The notes under the pieces: generated by a model | Databases searched by the model: none | What the model saw: the letters and a program-made list of their open reading frames with translations, nothing else | Told to the model about the DNA's origin: nothing | From: Utricularia gibba | Lineage: Eukaryota > Streptophyta > Magnoliopsida > Lamiales > Lentibulariaceae | NCBI GenBank assembly: GCA_002189035.1 | Contig: NEEC01000297.1 | Span: 1 to 34,387, forward strand | DNA: 34,387 nucleotides | Direction of reading: 5' to 3' | Made by a program: the position numbers and the translations under genes | Shown here: positions 22,314-33,460 of the stretch, one piece after another | Numbering within the stretch: position 1 is the stretch's first letter | Layout of the letters: every line of letters begins with the position of its first letter

Positions 22314-23532
22314 TGTGGGGTGCACGTGACATCGTAATTTAAAAATGCATCATTTTTTTTATTCGATTTGCATCCAGTTGACCTCATGAGCCATACAGAA
22401 TCGGGTCAAGGACCAAGTTCCCAGCGAGACTGGCCGCCACAAAACGAGAAGCGGTTCCTTGAAAAACCATGTAGGCCGAAAACGAACGATAATAAATACA
22501 TCACTTTATTTGCCGGACTACAACTAACTCTCGGTGCAAGCCAAACTTACCTTTGTCCCGTTCCAGGTGCACCCAAAGACCGCCTGCTCAAGTATAAAGT
22601 AAGTTGTTGAAAAAATCATGTGGGGTGCACGTGACATCATAATTTAAACAAATGCATCATTTTTTTTAATCGATTTGCATCCAGTTGACCTCATGAGCCA
22701 TACAGAATCGGGTCAAGGACCAAGTTCCAGCGAGACTGGCCGCCAAAAACGAGAAGCGGTTCCTTGAAAAACCATGTAGGCAGCCCCGAAAACCGAACGA
22801 TAATAAATACATCACTTTATTTGCCGGACTACAACTAACTCTCGGTGCAAGCCAAGCTACTTTGTCCGGTTCCATGCCCCAAAGACGCCTGCTCAAGTAT
22901 AAAGTAAGTTGTTGAAAAAATCATGTGGGTGCACGTGACATCGTAATTTAAACAATGCATCATTTTTTAATCGATTTGCATCCAGTTGACCTCATGAGCC
23001 ATACAGAATCGGGGTCAAGGACCAAGTTCCCAGCGAGACTGGCCGCCACAAAACGAGAAGCGTTCCTTGAAAAACCATGTAGGCAGCCCCGAAAACCGAA
23101 CGATAATAAATACATCACTTTATTTGCCGGACTACAACTAACTCTCGTGCAAGCCAACATTTTTGTCCCGTTCCAGGTGCACCCAAAGACCGCCTGCTCA
23201 AGTATAAAGTAAGTTGTTGAAAAAATCATGTGGGGTGCACGTGACATCATAATTTAAACAAATGCATCATTTTTTTTAATCGATTTGCATCCAGTTGACC
23301 TCATGAGCCATACAGAATCGGGGTCAAGGACCAAGTTCCCAGCGAGACTGGCCGCCACAAAACGAGAAGCGGTTCCTTGAAAAACCATGTAGGCAGCCCC
23401 GAAAACCGAACGATAATAAATACATCACTTTATTTGCCGGACTACAACTAACTCTCGGTGCAAGCCAACTTACTTTGTCCCGTTCCAGCCCCAAGACCGC
23501 CTGCTCAAGTATAAAGTAAGTTGTTAAAAAAA

Positions 23533-23613
23533 CATCACTTTATTTGCCGGCATCTTGACATGAGCCATACAGAATCGGGGTCTTCGGTGCAAAAACGCCA
23601 AAAACATTAGGCC
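23533..23613. repeat. Patchwork junction 1
   Basis: After GTTGTTAAAAAAA the sequence jumps to CATCACTTTATTTGCCGG (second-half sequence), then CATCTTGACATGAGCC and ATACAGAATCGGGGTC (first-half), then TTCGGTGCAAAAACGCC and AAAAACATTAGGCC, before normal second-half sequence resumes at TAATAAATACATCAC. The short linking bases (for example AAAACG, TTAGGCC) match no standard position. Confidence 0.75.
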
Positions 23614-23970
23614 TAATAAATACATCACTTTATTTGCCGGACTACAACTAACTCTCGGTGCAAGCCAAACATTACCTTTGTCCCGTTCCAGGTGCACCCA
23701 AAGACCGCCTGCTCAAGTATAAAGTAAGTTGTTGAAAAAATCATGTGGGGTGCACGTGACATCATAATTTAAACAAATGCATCATTTTTTTAATCGATTT
23801 GCATCCAGTTGACCTCATGAGCCATACAGAATCGGGGTCAAGGACCAAGTTCCCAGCGAGACTGGCCGCCACAAAACGAGAAGCGGTTCCTTGAAAAACC
23901 ATGTAGGCAGCCCCGAAAACGAACGATAATAAATACATCACTTTATTTGCCGGACTACAACTAACTCTCG

Positions 23971-23999
23971 CCCAAACATACAGAATCGTATAAAGGTCA
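23971..23999. repeat. Patchwork junction 2
   Basis: CTAACTCTCG is followed by CCCAAACATACAGAATCG and TATAAAGGTC, then the next monomer's CATGTGGGG. About 60 bases of the normal 3' end are missing. The ATACAGAATCG piece belongs to the first half-unit. The monomer is 256 bases long. Confidence 0.75.
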
Positions 24000-24180
24000 T
24001 GTGGGGTGCACGTGACATCATAATTTAAACAAATGCATCATTTTTTTTAATCGATTTGCATCCAGTTGACCTCATGAGCCATACAGAATCGGGTCAGGAC
24101 CAAGTTCCCGCGAGACTGGCCGCCACAAAACGAGAAGCGGTTCCTTGAAAAACCATGTAGGCAGCCCCGAAAACCGAACG

Positions 24181-24196
24181 TAACCGAACGATTAAT
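24181..24196. repeat. Patchwork junction 3
   Basis: AAAACCGAACG is followed by TAACCGAACGATTAA, a local repeat of AACCGAACG, and then directly by TGCACCCAAAGACC. The interval from ATAATAAAT to CCAGG is absent. The monomer is 247 bases long. Confidence 0.75.
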
Positions 24197-24296
24197 GCAC
24201 CCAAAGACCGCCTGCTCAAGTATAAAGTAAGTTGTTGAAAAAATCATGTGGGGTGCACGTGACATCATAATTTAAACAAATGCATCATTTTTTTTA

Positions 24297-24403
24297 TCGG
24301 ACCAGTTGACCTCAACTACACTCTCGGAGACTGGCAAGAGAAGCGGTTCCTTGAAAAACCATGTAGGCAGCTTTACATCACTTTATTTGTACCCGTTTAC
24401 CAG
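24297..24403. repeat. Patchwork junction 4 (most reduced monomer, 209 bases)
   Basis: Contains in-order fragments with several internal losses: ATCGGACCAGTTGACC, TCAACTACACTCTCGG, AGACTGGCAAGAGAAGCGG, the intact CTTGAAAAACCATGTAGG joint, then GCAGCTTTACATCAC, TTTATTTGTACCC and GTTTACCAGGTGCACC. It mixes second-half words (CAACTACACTCTCGG) into the first half. Confidence 0.75.
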
Positions 24404-25089
24404 GTGCACCCAAAGACCGCCTGCTCAAGTATAAAGTAAGTTGTTGAAAAAATCATGTGGGGTGCACGTGACATCATAATTTAAACAAATGCATCATTTT
24501 TTTTAATCGATTTGCATCCAGTTGACCTCATGAGCCATACAGAATCGGGGTCAAGGACCAAGTTCCCAGCGAGACTGGCCGCCACAAAACGAGAAGCGGT
24601 TCCTTGAAAAACCATGTAGGCAGCCCCCGAAAACCGAACGATAATAAATACATCACTTTATTTGCCGGACTACAACTAACTCTCGTGCAAGCCAACATTA
24701 CCTTTGTCCCGTTCCAAGTGCACCCAAAGACCGCCTGCTCAAGTATAAAGTAAGTTGTTGAAAAAATCATGTGGGGTGCACGTGACATCATAATTTAAAC
24801 AAATGCATCATTTTTTTTTAATCGATTTGCATCCAGTTGACCTCATGAGCCATACAGAATCGGGTCAAGGACCAAGTTCCCAGCGAGACTGGCCGCCACA
24901 AAACGAGAAGCGGTTCCTTGAAAAACCATGTAGGCAGCCCCGAAAACCGAACGATAATAAATACATCACTTTTTGCCGGACTACAACTAACTCTCGGTGC
25001 AAGCCAAACATTACCTTTGTCCCGTTCCAGGTGCACCCAAAGACATGCCTGCTCAAGTATAAAGTAAGTTGTTGAAAAAATCATGTGGG

Positions 25090-25190
25090 CCCCGAAAACC
25101 GAACGATGCACTACAACTAACTCTCGGTGAAGCATCCTTTGTCCCGTTCCAGGTGCACCCATGCTCAAGTAAACAACGTGACATGCATCA
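25090..25190. repeat. Patchwork junction 5
   Basis: CATGTGGG joins directly to CCCCGAAAACCGAACGAT, skipping most of the first half-unit. Pieces CTACAACTAACTCTCGG, TGAAGCATCC, TTTGTCCCGTTCCAGG, TGCACCCATGCTCAAG, TAAACAACGTGACATGCATC follow in order, with internal deletions. Normal monomer sequence resumes at the poly-T near 25190. Confidence 0.75.
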
Positions 25191-28100
25191 TTTTTTTTAA
25201 TCGATTTGCATCCAGTTGACCTCATGAGCCATACAGAATCGGGTCAAGGACCAAGTTCCCAGCGAGACTGGCCGCCACAAAACGAGAAGCGGTTCCTTGA
25301 AAAACCATGTAGGCAGCCCCCGAAAACCGAACGATAATAAATACATCACTTTATTTGCCGGACTACAACTAACTCTCGGTGCAAGCCAAACATTACCTTT
25401 GTCCCGTTCCAGGTGCACCCAAAGACCGCCTGCTCAAGTATAAAGTAAGTTGTTGAAAAAATCATGTGGGGTGCACGTGACATCATAATTTAAACAAATG
25501 CATCATTTTTTTTAATCGATTTGCATCCAGTTGACCTCATGAGCCATACAGAATCGGGGTCAAGGACCAAGTTCCCAGCGAGACTGGCCGCCACAAAACG
25601 AGAAGCGGTTCCTTGAAAAACCATGTAGGCAGCCCCCGAAAACCGAACGATAATAAATACATCACTTTATTTGCCGGACTACAACTAACTCTCGGTGCAA
25701 GCCAAACATTACCTTTGTCCCGTTCCAGGTGCACCCAAAGACCGCCTGCTCAAGTATAAAGTAAGTTGTTGAAAAAAAATCATGTGGGGTGCACGTGACA
25801 TCATAATTTAAACAAATGCATCATTTTTTTAATCGATTTGCATCCAGTTGACCTCATGAGCCATACAGAATCGGGGTCAAGGACCAAGTTCCAGCGAGAC
25901 TGGCCGCCACAAAACGAGAAGCGGTTCCTTGAAAAACCATGTAGGCAGCCCCCGAAAACCGAACGATAATAAATACATCACTTTATTTGCCGGACTACAA
26001 CTAACTCTCGGTGCAAGCCAAACATTACCTTTGTCCCGTTCCAGGTGCACCCAAAGACCGCCTGCTCAAGTATAAAGTAAGTTGTTGAAAAAATCATGTG
26101 GGGTGCACGTGACATCATAATTTAAACAAATGCATCATTTTTTTTAATCGATTTGCATCCAGTTGACCTCATGAGCCATACAGAATCGGGTCAAGGACCA
26201 AGTTCCCAGCGAGACTGGCCGCCACAAAACGAGAAGCGGTTCCTTGAAAAACCATGTAGGCAGCCCCCGAAAACCGAACGATAATAAATACATCACTTTA
26301 TTTGCCGGACTACAACTAACTCTCGGTGCAAGCCAAACATTACCTTTGTCCCGTTCCAGGTGCACCCAAAGACCGCCTGCTCAAGTATAAAGTAAGTTGT
26401 TGAAAAAATCATGTGGGGTGCACGTGACATCATAATTTAAACAAATGCATCATTTTTTTTAATCGATTTGCATCCAGTTGACCTCATGAGCCATACAGAA
26501 TCGGGTCAAGGACCAAGTTCCCAGCGAGACTGGCCGCCACAAAAAGAAGCGGTTCCTTGAAAAACCATGTAGGCCCCCGAAAACCGAACGATAATAAATA
26601 CATCACTTTATTTGCCGGACTACAACTAACTCTCGGTGCAAGCCAACTTACCTTTGTCCCGTTCCAGGTGCACCCAAAGACCGCCTGCTCAAGTATAAAG
26701 TAAGTTGTTGAAAAAATCATGTGGGGTGCACGTGACATCATAATTTAAACAAATGCATCATTTTTTTTAATCGATTTGCATCCAGTTGACCTCATGAGCC
26801 ATACAGAATCGGGGTCAAGGACCAAGTTCCCAGCGAGACTGGCCGCCACAAAACGAGAAGCGGTTCCTTGAAAAACCATGTAGGCAGCCCCCGAAAACCG
26901 AACGATAATAAATACATCACTTTATTTGCCGGACTACAACTAACTCTCGGTGCAAGCCAAACATTACCTTTGTCCCGTTCCAGGTGCACCCAAAGACCGC
27001 CTGCTCAAGTATAAAGTAAGTTGTTGAAAAAATCATGTGGGGTGCACGTGACATCATAATTTAAAAAATGCATCATTTTTTTTAATCGATTTGCATCCAG
27101 TTGACCTCATGAGCCATACAGAATCGGGTCAACAAGTTCCCAGCGAGACTGGCCGCCACAAAACGAGAAGCGGTTCCTTGAAAAACCATGTAGGCAGCCC
27201 CCGAAAACCGAACGATAATAAATACATCACTTTATTTGCCGGACTACAACTAACTCTCGGTGCAAGCAAACCTTACCTTTGTCCGTTCCAGGTGCACCCA
27301 AAGACCGCCTGCTCAAGTATAAAGTAAGTTGTTGAAAAAATCATGTGGGGTGCACGTGACATCATAATTTAAAAAATGCATCATTTTTTTTAATCGATTT
27401 GCATCCAGTTGACCTCATGAGCCATACAGAATCGGGGTCAAGGACCAAGTTCCCAGCGAGACTGGCCGCCACAAAACGAGAAGCGGTTCCTTGAAAAACC
27501 ATGTAGGCAGCCCCAAAACGAACGATAATAAATACATCACTTTATTTGCCGGACTACAACTAACTCTCGGTGCAAGCCAAACTTACCTTTGTCCCGTTCC
27601 AGGTGCACCCAAAGACCGCCTGCTCAAGTATAAAGTAAGTTGTTGAAAAAATCATGTGGGGTGCACGTGACATCATAATTTAAACAAATGCATCATTTTT
27701 TTTAATCGATTTGCATCCAGTTGACCTCATGAGCCATACAGAATCGGGGTCAAGGACCAAGTTCCCAGCGAGACTGGCCGCCACAAAACGAGAAGCGGTT
27801 CCTTGAAAAACCATGTAGGCAGCCCCCGAAAACCGAACGATAATAAATACATCACTTTATTTGCCGGACTACAACTAACTCTCGGTGCAGCCAAACATTA
27901 CCTTGTCCCGTTCCAGGTGCACCCAAAGACCGCCTGCTCAAGTATAAAGTAAGTTGTTGAAAAAATCATGTGGGGTGCACGTGACATCATAATTTAAAAA
28001 TGCATCATTTTTTTTAATCGATTTGCATCCAGTTGACCTCATGAGCCATACAGAATCGGGTCAAGGACCAAGTTCCCAGCGAGACTGGCCGCCACAAAAC

Positions 28101-31100
28101 GAGAAGCGGTTCCTTGAAAAACCATGTAGGCAGCCCCGAAAACCGAACGATAATAAATACATCACTTTATTTGCCGGACTACAACTAACTCTCGGTGCAA
28201 GCCAAACTTACCTTTGTCCCGTTCCAGGTGCACCCAAAGACCGCCTGCTCAAGTATAAAGTAAGTTGTTGAAAAAATCATGTGGGGTGCACGTGACATCA
28301 TAATTTAAACAAATGCATCATTTTTTTTTAATCGATTTGCATCCAGTTGACCTCATGAGCCATACAGAATCGGGTCAAGGACCAAGTTCCAGCGAGACTG
28401 GCCGCCACAAAACGAGAAGCGGTTCCTTGAAAAACCATGTAGGCACCCCGAAAACCGAACGATAATAAATACATCACTTTATTTGCCGGACTACAACTAA
28501 CTCTCGGTGCAAGCCAACATTACCTTTGTCCCGTTCCAGGTGCACCCAAAAGACCGCCTGCTCAAGTATAAAGTAAGTTGTTGAAAAAATCATGTGGGTG
28601 CACGTGACATCATAATTTAAACAAATGCATCATTTTTTTTAATCGATTTGCATCCAGTTGACCTCATGAGCCATACAGAATCGGGTCAAGGACCAAGTTC
28701 CCAGCGAGACTGGCCGCCACAAAACGAGAAGCGGTTCCTTGAAAAACCATGTAGGCAGCCCCCGAAAACCGAACGATAATAAATACATCACTTTATTTGC
28801 CGGACTACAACTAACTCTCGGTGCAAGCCAAACATTACCTTTGTCCGTTCCAGGTGCACCCAAAGACCGCCTGCTCAAGTATAAAGTAAGTTGTTGAAAA
28901 AATCATGTGGGGTGCACGTGACATCATAATTTAAACAAATGCATCATTTTTTTTAATCGATTTGCATCCAGTTGACCTCATGAGCCATACAGAATCGGGG
29001 TCAAGGACCAAGTTCCCAGCGAGACTGGCCGCCACAAAACGAGAAGCGGTTCCTTGAAAAACCATGTAGGCAGCCCCCGAAAACCGAACGATAATAAATA
29101 CATCACTTTATTTGCCGGACTACAACTAACTCTCGGTGCAAGCCAAACTTACCTTTGTCCCGTTCCAGGTGCACCCAAAGACCGCCTGCTCAAGTATAAA
29201 GTAAGTTGTTGAAAAAATCATGTGGGGTGCACGTGACATCATAATTTAAAAATGCATCATTTTTTTTAATCGATTTGCATCCAGTTGACCTCATGAGCCC
29301 AGAATCGGTCAAGGACCAAGTTCCCAGCGAGACTGGCCGCCACAAAACGAGAAGCGGTTCCTTGAAAAACCATGTAGGCAGCCCCCGAAAACGAACGATA
29401 ATAAATACATCACTTTATTTGCCGGACTACAACTAACTCTCGGTGCAAGCCAAACATTACCTTTGTCCCGTTCCAGGTGCACCCAAAGACCGCCTGCTCA
29501 AGTATAAAGTAAGTTGTTGAAAAAATCATGTGGGGTGCACGTGACATCATAATTTAAAAAATGCATCATTTTTTTTAATCGATTTGCATCCAGTTGACCT
29601 CATGAGCCATACAGAATCGGGGTCAAGGACCAAGTTCCCAGCGAGACTGGCCGCCACAAAACGAGAAGCGGTTCCTTGAAAAACCATGTAGGCAGCCCCC
29701 GAAAACCGAACGATAATAAATACATCACTTTATTTGCCGGACTACAACTAACTCTCGGTGCAAGCCAAACCTTACCTTTGTCCCGTTCCAGGTGCACCCA
29801 AAGACCGCCTGCTCAAGTATAAAGTAAGTTGTTGAAAAAATCATGTGGGGTGCACGTGACATCATAATTTAAACAAATGCATCATTTTTTTTAATCGATT
29901 TGCATCCAGTTGACCTCATGAGCCATACAGAATCGGGTCAAGGACCAAGTTCCCAGCGAGACTGGCCGCCACAAAACGAGAAGCGGTTCCTTGAAAAAAC
30001 CATGTAGGCAGCCCCCGAAAAACCGAACGATAATAAATACATCACTTTATTTGCCGGACTACAACTAACTCTCGGTGCAAGCCAAACATTACCTTTGTCC
30101 CGTTCCAGGTGCACCCAAAGACCGCCTGCTCAAGTATAAAGTAAGTTGTTGAAAAAATCATGTGGGGTGCACGTGACATCATAATTTAAACAAATGCATC
30201 ATTTTTTTTAATCGATTTGCATCCAGTTGACCTCATGAGCCATACAGAATCGGGGCAAGGACCAAGTTCCAGCGAGACTGGCCGCCACAAAACGAGAAGC
30301 TGTTCCTTGAAAAACCATGTAGGCAGCCCCGAAAACCGAACGATAATAAATACATCACTTTATTTGCCGGACTACAACTAACTCTCTCGGTGCAAGCCAA
30401 ACATTACCTTTGTCCCGTTCCAGGTGCACCCAAAGACCGCCTGCTCAAGTATAAAGTAAGTTGTTGAAAAAATCATGTGGGGTGCACGTGACATCATAAT
30501 TTAAACAAATGCATCATTTTTTTTAATCGATTTGCATCCAGTTGACCTCATGAGCCATACAGAATCGGGTCAAGGACCAAGTTCCCAGCGAGACTGGCCG
30601 CCACAAAACGAGAAGCGGTTCCTTGAAAAACCATGTAGGCAGCCCCCGAAAACCGAACGATAATAAATACATCACTTTATTTGCCGGACTACAACTAACT
30701 CTCGGTGCAAGCCAAACATTACCTTTGTCCCGTTCCAGGTGCACCCAAAGACCGCCTGCTCAAGTATAAAGTAAGTTGTTGAAAAAATCATGTGGGGTGC
30801 ACGTGACATCATAATTTAAACAAATGCATCATTTTTTTTAATCGATTTGCATCCAGTTGACCTCATGAGCCATACAGAATCGGGTCAAGGACCAAGTTCC
30901 CAGCGAGACTGGCCGCCACAAAACGAGAAGGTTCCTTGAAAAACCATGTAGGCAGCCCCGAAAACCGAACGATAATAAATACATCACTTTATTTGCCGGA
31001 CTACAACTAACTCTCGGTGCAAGCCAAACTTTACCTTTGTCCCGTTCCAGGTGCACCCAAAGACCGCCTGCTCAAGTATAAAGTAAGTTGTTGAAAAAAT

Positions 31101-33311
31101 CATGTGGGTGCACGTGACATCATAATTTAAACAAATGCATCATTTTTTTTAATCGATTTGCATCCAGTTGACCTCATGAGCCATACAGAATCGGGTCAAG
31201 GACCAAGTTCCCAGCGAGACTGGCCGCCACAAAACGAGAAGCGGTTCCTTGAAAAACCATGTAGGCAGCCCCCGAAAACCGAACGATAATAAATACATCA
31301 CTTTATTTGCCGGACTACAACTAACTCTCGGTGCAAGCCAAACATTACCTTTGTCCCGTTCCAGGTGCACCCAAAGACCGCCTGCTCAAGTATAAAGTAA
31401 GTTGTTGAAAAAATCATGTGGGGTGCACGTGACATCATAATTTAAAAATGCATCATTTTTTTTAATCGATTTGCATCCAGTTGACCTCATGAGCCATACA
31501 GAATCGGGTCAAGGACCAAGTTCCCAGCGAGACTGGCCGCCACAAAACGAGAAGCGGTTCCTTGAAAAACCATGTAGGCAGCCCCCGAAAACCGAACGAT
31601 AATAAATACATCACTTTATTTGCCGGACTACAACTAACTCTCGGTGCAAGCCAAACATTACCTTTGTCCCGTTCCAGGTGCACCCAAAGACCGCCTGCTC
31701 AAGTATAAAGTAAGTTGTTGAAAAAATCATGTGGGGTGCACGTGACATCATAATTTAAACAAATGCATCATTTTTTTTTAATCGATTTGCATCCAGTTGA
31801 CCTCATGAGCCATACAGAATCGGGTCAAGGACCAAGTTCCCAGCGAGACTGGCCGCCACAAAACGAGAAGCGGTTCCTTGAAAAACCATGTAGGCAGCCC
31901 CCGAAAACCGAACGATAATAAATACATCACTTTATTTGCCGGACTACAACTAACTCTCGGTGCAAGCCAAACATTACCTTTGTCCCGTTCCAGGTGCACC
32001 CAAAGACCGCCTGCTCAAGTATAAAGTAAGTTGTTGAAAAAATCATGTGGGTGCACGTGACATCATAATTTAAACAAATGCATCATTTTTTTTAATCGAT
32101 TTGCATCCAGTTGACCTCATGAGCCATACAGAATCGGGGTCAAGGACCAAGTTCCCAGCGAGACTGGCCGCCACAAAACGAGAAGCGGTTCCTTGAAAAA
32201 CCATGTAGGCAGCCCCCGAAAACCGAACGATAATAAATACATCACTTTATTTGCCGGACTACAACTAACTCTCGGTGCAAGCCAACATTACCTTTGTCCC
32301 GTTCCAGGTGCACCCAAAGACCGCCTGCTCAAGTATAAAGTAAGTTGTTGAAAAAATCATGTGGGGTGCACGTGACATCATAATTTAAACAAATGCATCA
32401 TTTTTTTTAATCGATTTGCATCCAGTTGACCTCATGAGCCATACAGAATCGGGTCAAGGACCAAGTTCCCAGCGAGACTGGCCGCCACAAAACGAGAAGC
32501 GGTTCCTTGAAAAACCATGTAGGCACCCCGAAAACCGAACGATAATAAATACATCACTTTATTTGCCGGACTACAACTAACTCTCGGTGCAAGCCAAACA
32601 TTACCTTTGTCCCGTTCCAGGTGCACCCAAAGACCGCCTGCTCAAGTATAAAGTAAGTTGTTGAAAAAATCATGTGGGGTGCACGTGACATCATAATTTA
32701 AACAAATGCATCATTTTTTTTAATCGATTTGCATCCAGTTGACCTCATGAGCCATACAGAATCGGGGTCAAGGACCAAGTTCCCAGCGAGACTGGCCGCC
32801 ACAAAACGAGAAGCGGTTCCTTGAAAAACCATGTAGGCAGCCCCCGAAAACCGAACGATAATAAATACATCACTTTATTTGCCGGACTACAACTAACTCT
32901 CGGTGCAAGCCAACATTACCTTTGTCCCGTTCCAGGTGCACCCAAAGACCGCCTGCTCAAGTATAAAGTAAGTTGTTGAAAAAATCATGTGGGGTGCACG
33001 TGACATCATAATTTAAACAAATGCATCATTTTTTTTAATCGATTTGCATCCAGTTGACCTCATGAGCCATACAGAATCGGGTCAAGGACCAAGTTCCCAG
33101 CGAGACTGGCCGCCACAAAACGAGAAGCGGTTCCTTGAAAAACCATGTAGGCAGCCCCCGAAAACCGAACGATAATAAATACATCACTTTATTTGCCGGA
33201 CTACAACTAACTCTCGGTGCAAGCCAAACATTACCTTTGTCCCGTTCCAGGTGCACCCAAAGACCGCCTGCTCAAGTATAAAGTAAGTTGTTGAAAAAAT
33301 CATGTGGGGTG

Positions 33312-33319
33312 CACGTGAC
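33312..33319 (-). other. GTCACGTG motif, one per standard monomer (example)
   Basis: The plus strand reads CACGTGAC, so the minus strand reads GTCACGTG. This fits the general E-box/G-box core CACGTG and also the yeast CDEI consensus RTCACRTG bound by bHLH proteins. Standard A monomers keep it, B monomers have CACGTGAT (ATCACGTG, still a match), and the seven A1 copies in the left 9.4 kb lose it. Whether any protein binds it here is not known; an 8-base match is weak evidence by itself. Confidence 0.45.
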
Positions 33320-33343
33320 ATCATAATTTAAACAAATGCATCA

Positions 33344-33350
33344 TTTTTTT
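33344..33350 (+). other. Poly-T tract inside monomer (example)
   Basis: A run of 7-9 T follows GCATCA in A monomers (seven here, eight in most copies). The run is broken in B copies, which read GCATCATTGTATTCATTG. With the A6 run at the monomer boundary and the A5 run at the half-unit boundary it forms a set of A/T tracts that may affect DNA bending or nucleosome placement. The number of Ts is also a likely site of sequencing error. Confidence 0.6.
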
Positions 33351-33355
33351 AATCG

Positions 33356-33363
33356 ATTTGCAT
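33356..33363 (+). other. ATTTGCAT octamer, one per standard monomer (example)
   Basis: The perfect octamer ATTTGCAT, the known site of POU-domain factors in animals, lies in CGATTTGCATCC directly after the poly-T tract. B copies at 967, 2517, 3446, 4683, 5919, 7170 and 8724 have ATTTGTAT instead; later B copies at 12127 and 16744 have the intact octamer. Binding is unproven. Confidence 0.4.
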
Positions 33364-33396
33364 CCAGTTGACCTCATGAGCCATACAGAATCGGGG

Positions 33397-33453
33397 TCAA
33401 GGACCAAGTTCCCAGCGAGACTGGCCGCCACAAAACGAGAAGCGGTTCCTTGA
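33397..33453 (+). repeat. Imperfect inverted repeat TCAAGGACC / GGTTCCTTGA
   Basis: The left arm is 33397..33405 and the right arm 33444..33453, separated by 38 bases. They pair as a nine-base stem with a one-base bulge. The arms are preserved in most A monomers. B copies reading CGGGCCCGGACC in place of the left arm cannot form the same stem. Could form a hairpin in a transcript or a cruciform; neither is shown. Confidence 0.4.
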
Positions 33454-33460
33454 AAAACCA

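Larger units (their letters stand above)
17054..23532 (+). repeat. Mostly uniform A-monomer block with two late B-type copies
   Basis: Monomers start at 17054, 17369, 17677, 17991, 18304, 18613, 18920, 19231, 19543, 19858, 20170, 20483, 20774, 21089, 21401, 21717, 22022, 22314, 22619, 22924 and 23229. B-type copies are only at 20483 and, weakly, 22022. Several A monomers here (17369, 18304, 18613, 22619, 23229) keep short B-like 3' ends with GTCCGGTTCC or TGCCCCCAAGACC in place of GTGCACCCAAAGACC. The shortest monomers of this block, 291 and 292 bases, are the two B-type copies. Confidence 0.83.
23533..25190 (+). repeat. Disrupted zone of truncated and patchwork monomers
   Basis: Marker spacing breaks down here: 23229 to 23744 is 515 bases, then 256, 247, 209, 314, 314 and 381. 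Two ordinary full monomers (24456 and 24770) sit inside the zone. The other copies contain short satellite pieces joined at abnormal points, with a few bases between them that match neither half. Most pieces stay in the normal monomer order, so the net effect is internal deletion plus filler. It separates the B-containing left part of the array from the B-free right part. It is either a real rearrangement boundary or a poorly assembled stretch; the sequence alone does not decide. Confidence 0.8.
33303..33460 (+). repeat. First half-unit (~158 bases) of the dimeric monomer
   Basis: It starts at CATG|TGTGG. Landmarks measured from its start: CAAATGCATCAT at +30 and AGCCATACAG at +76. The second half-unit has TAAATACATCAC at +30 and AGCCAAACAT at +76. 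A gap-free hand comparison of +0 to +139 gives 73 identities of 140 (52%), against roughly a quarter expected by chance. The half carries the CACGTG core and the ATTTGCAT octamer, neither of which is found at the equivalent position of the other half. Confidence 0.82.

Noticed and set aside
23533-25190. Insertion of a mobile element at the disrupted zone.
   Set aside because: No terminal inverted repeats, target-site duplication, long terminal repeat or coding sequence; almost all pieces are recognisable satellite words.
24818-25225. Longest open frame in the window, about 135 codons on the minus strand.
   Set aside because: It spans the abnormal junction at 25090, which removes the usual stop codons. 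It joins the standard per-monomer frame to a shifted copy of itself and so is an accident of the rearrangement.
27036-29843. Possible second higher-order repeat of seven monomers: copies at 27036 and 27344 and at 29221 and 29529 share loss of C in TTTAAACAAATGC and are 2185 bases apart.
   Set aside because: Other markers (G-run length before TCAAGG, C-run after GGCAG, AACCTTACC or AACATTACC) do not follow the same period, and the same C loss appears singly at 27969, 31417 and 33934. Not enough support.
33035-33256. Open reading frame of about 73 codons on the minus strand, repeated nearly unchanged in many monomers (for example 31149..31370, 31462..31683, 31778..31999).
   Set aside because: It recurs once per monomer because the DNA repeats. 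Copies elsewhere are broken by frameshifts with no sign of selection on the reading frame, and it has no recognisable domain. Best read as a by-product of the satellite.
33441-33460. RNA polymerase III B box in GCGGTTCCTTGAAAAACC, hinting at a tRNA-derived SINE.
   Set aside because: GGTTC is followed by CTTGA rather than the GANNCC pattern, and no A box was seen at a suitable distance upstream.
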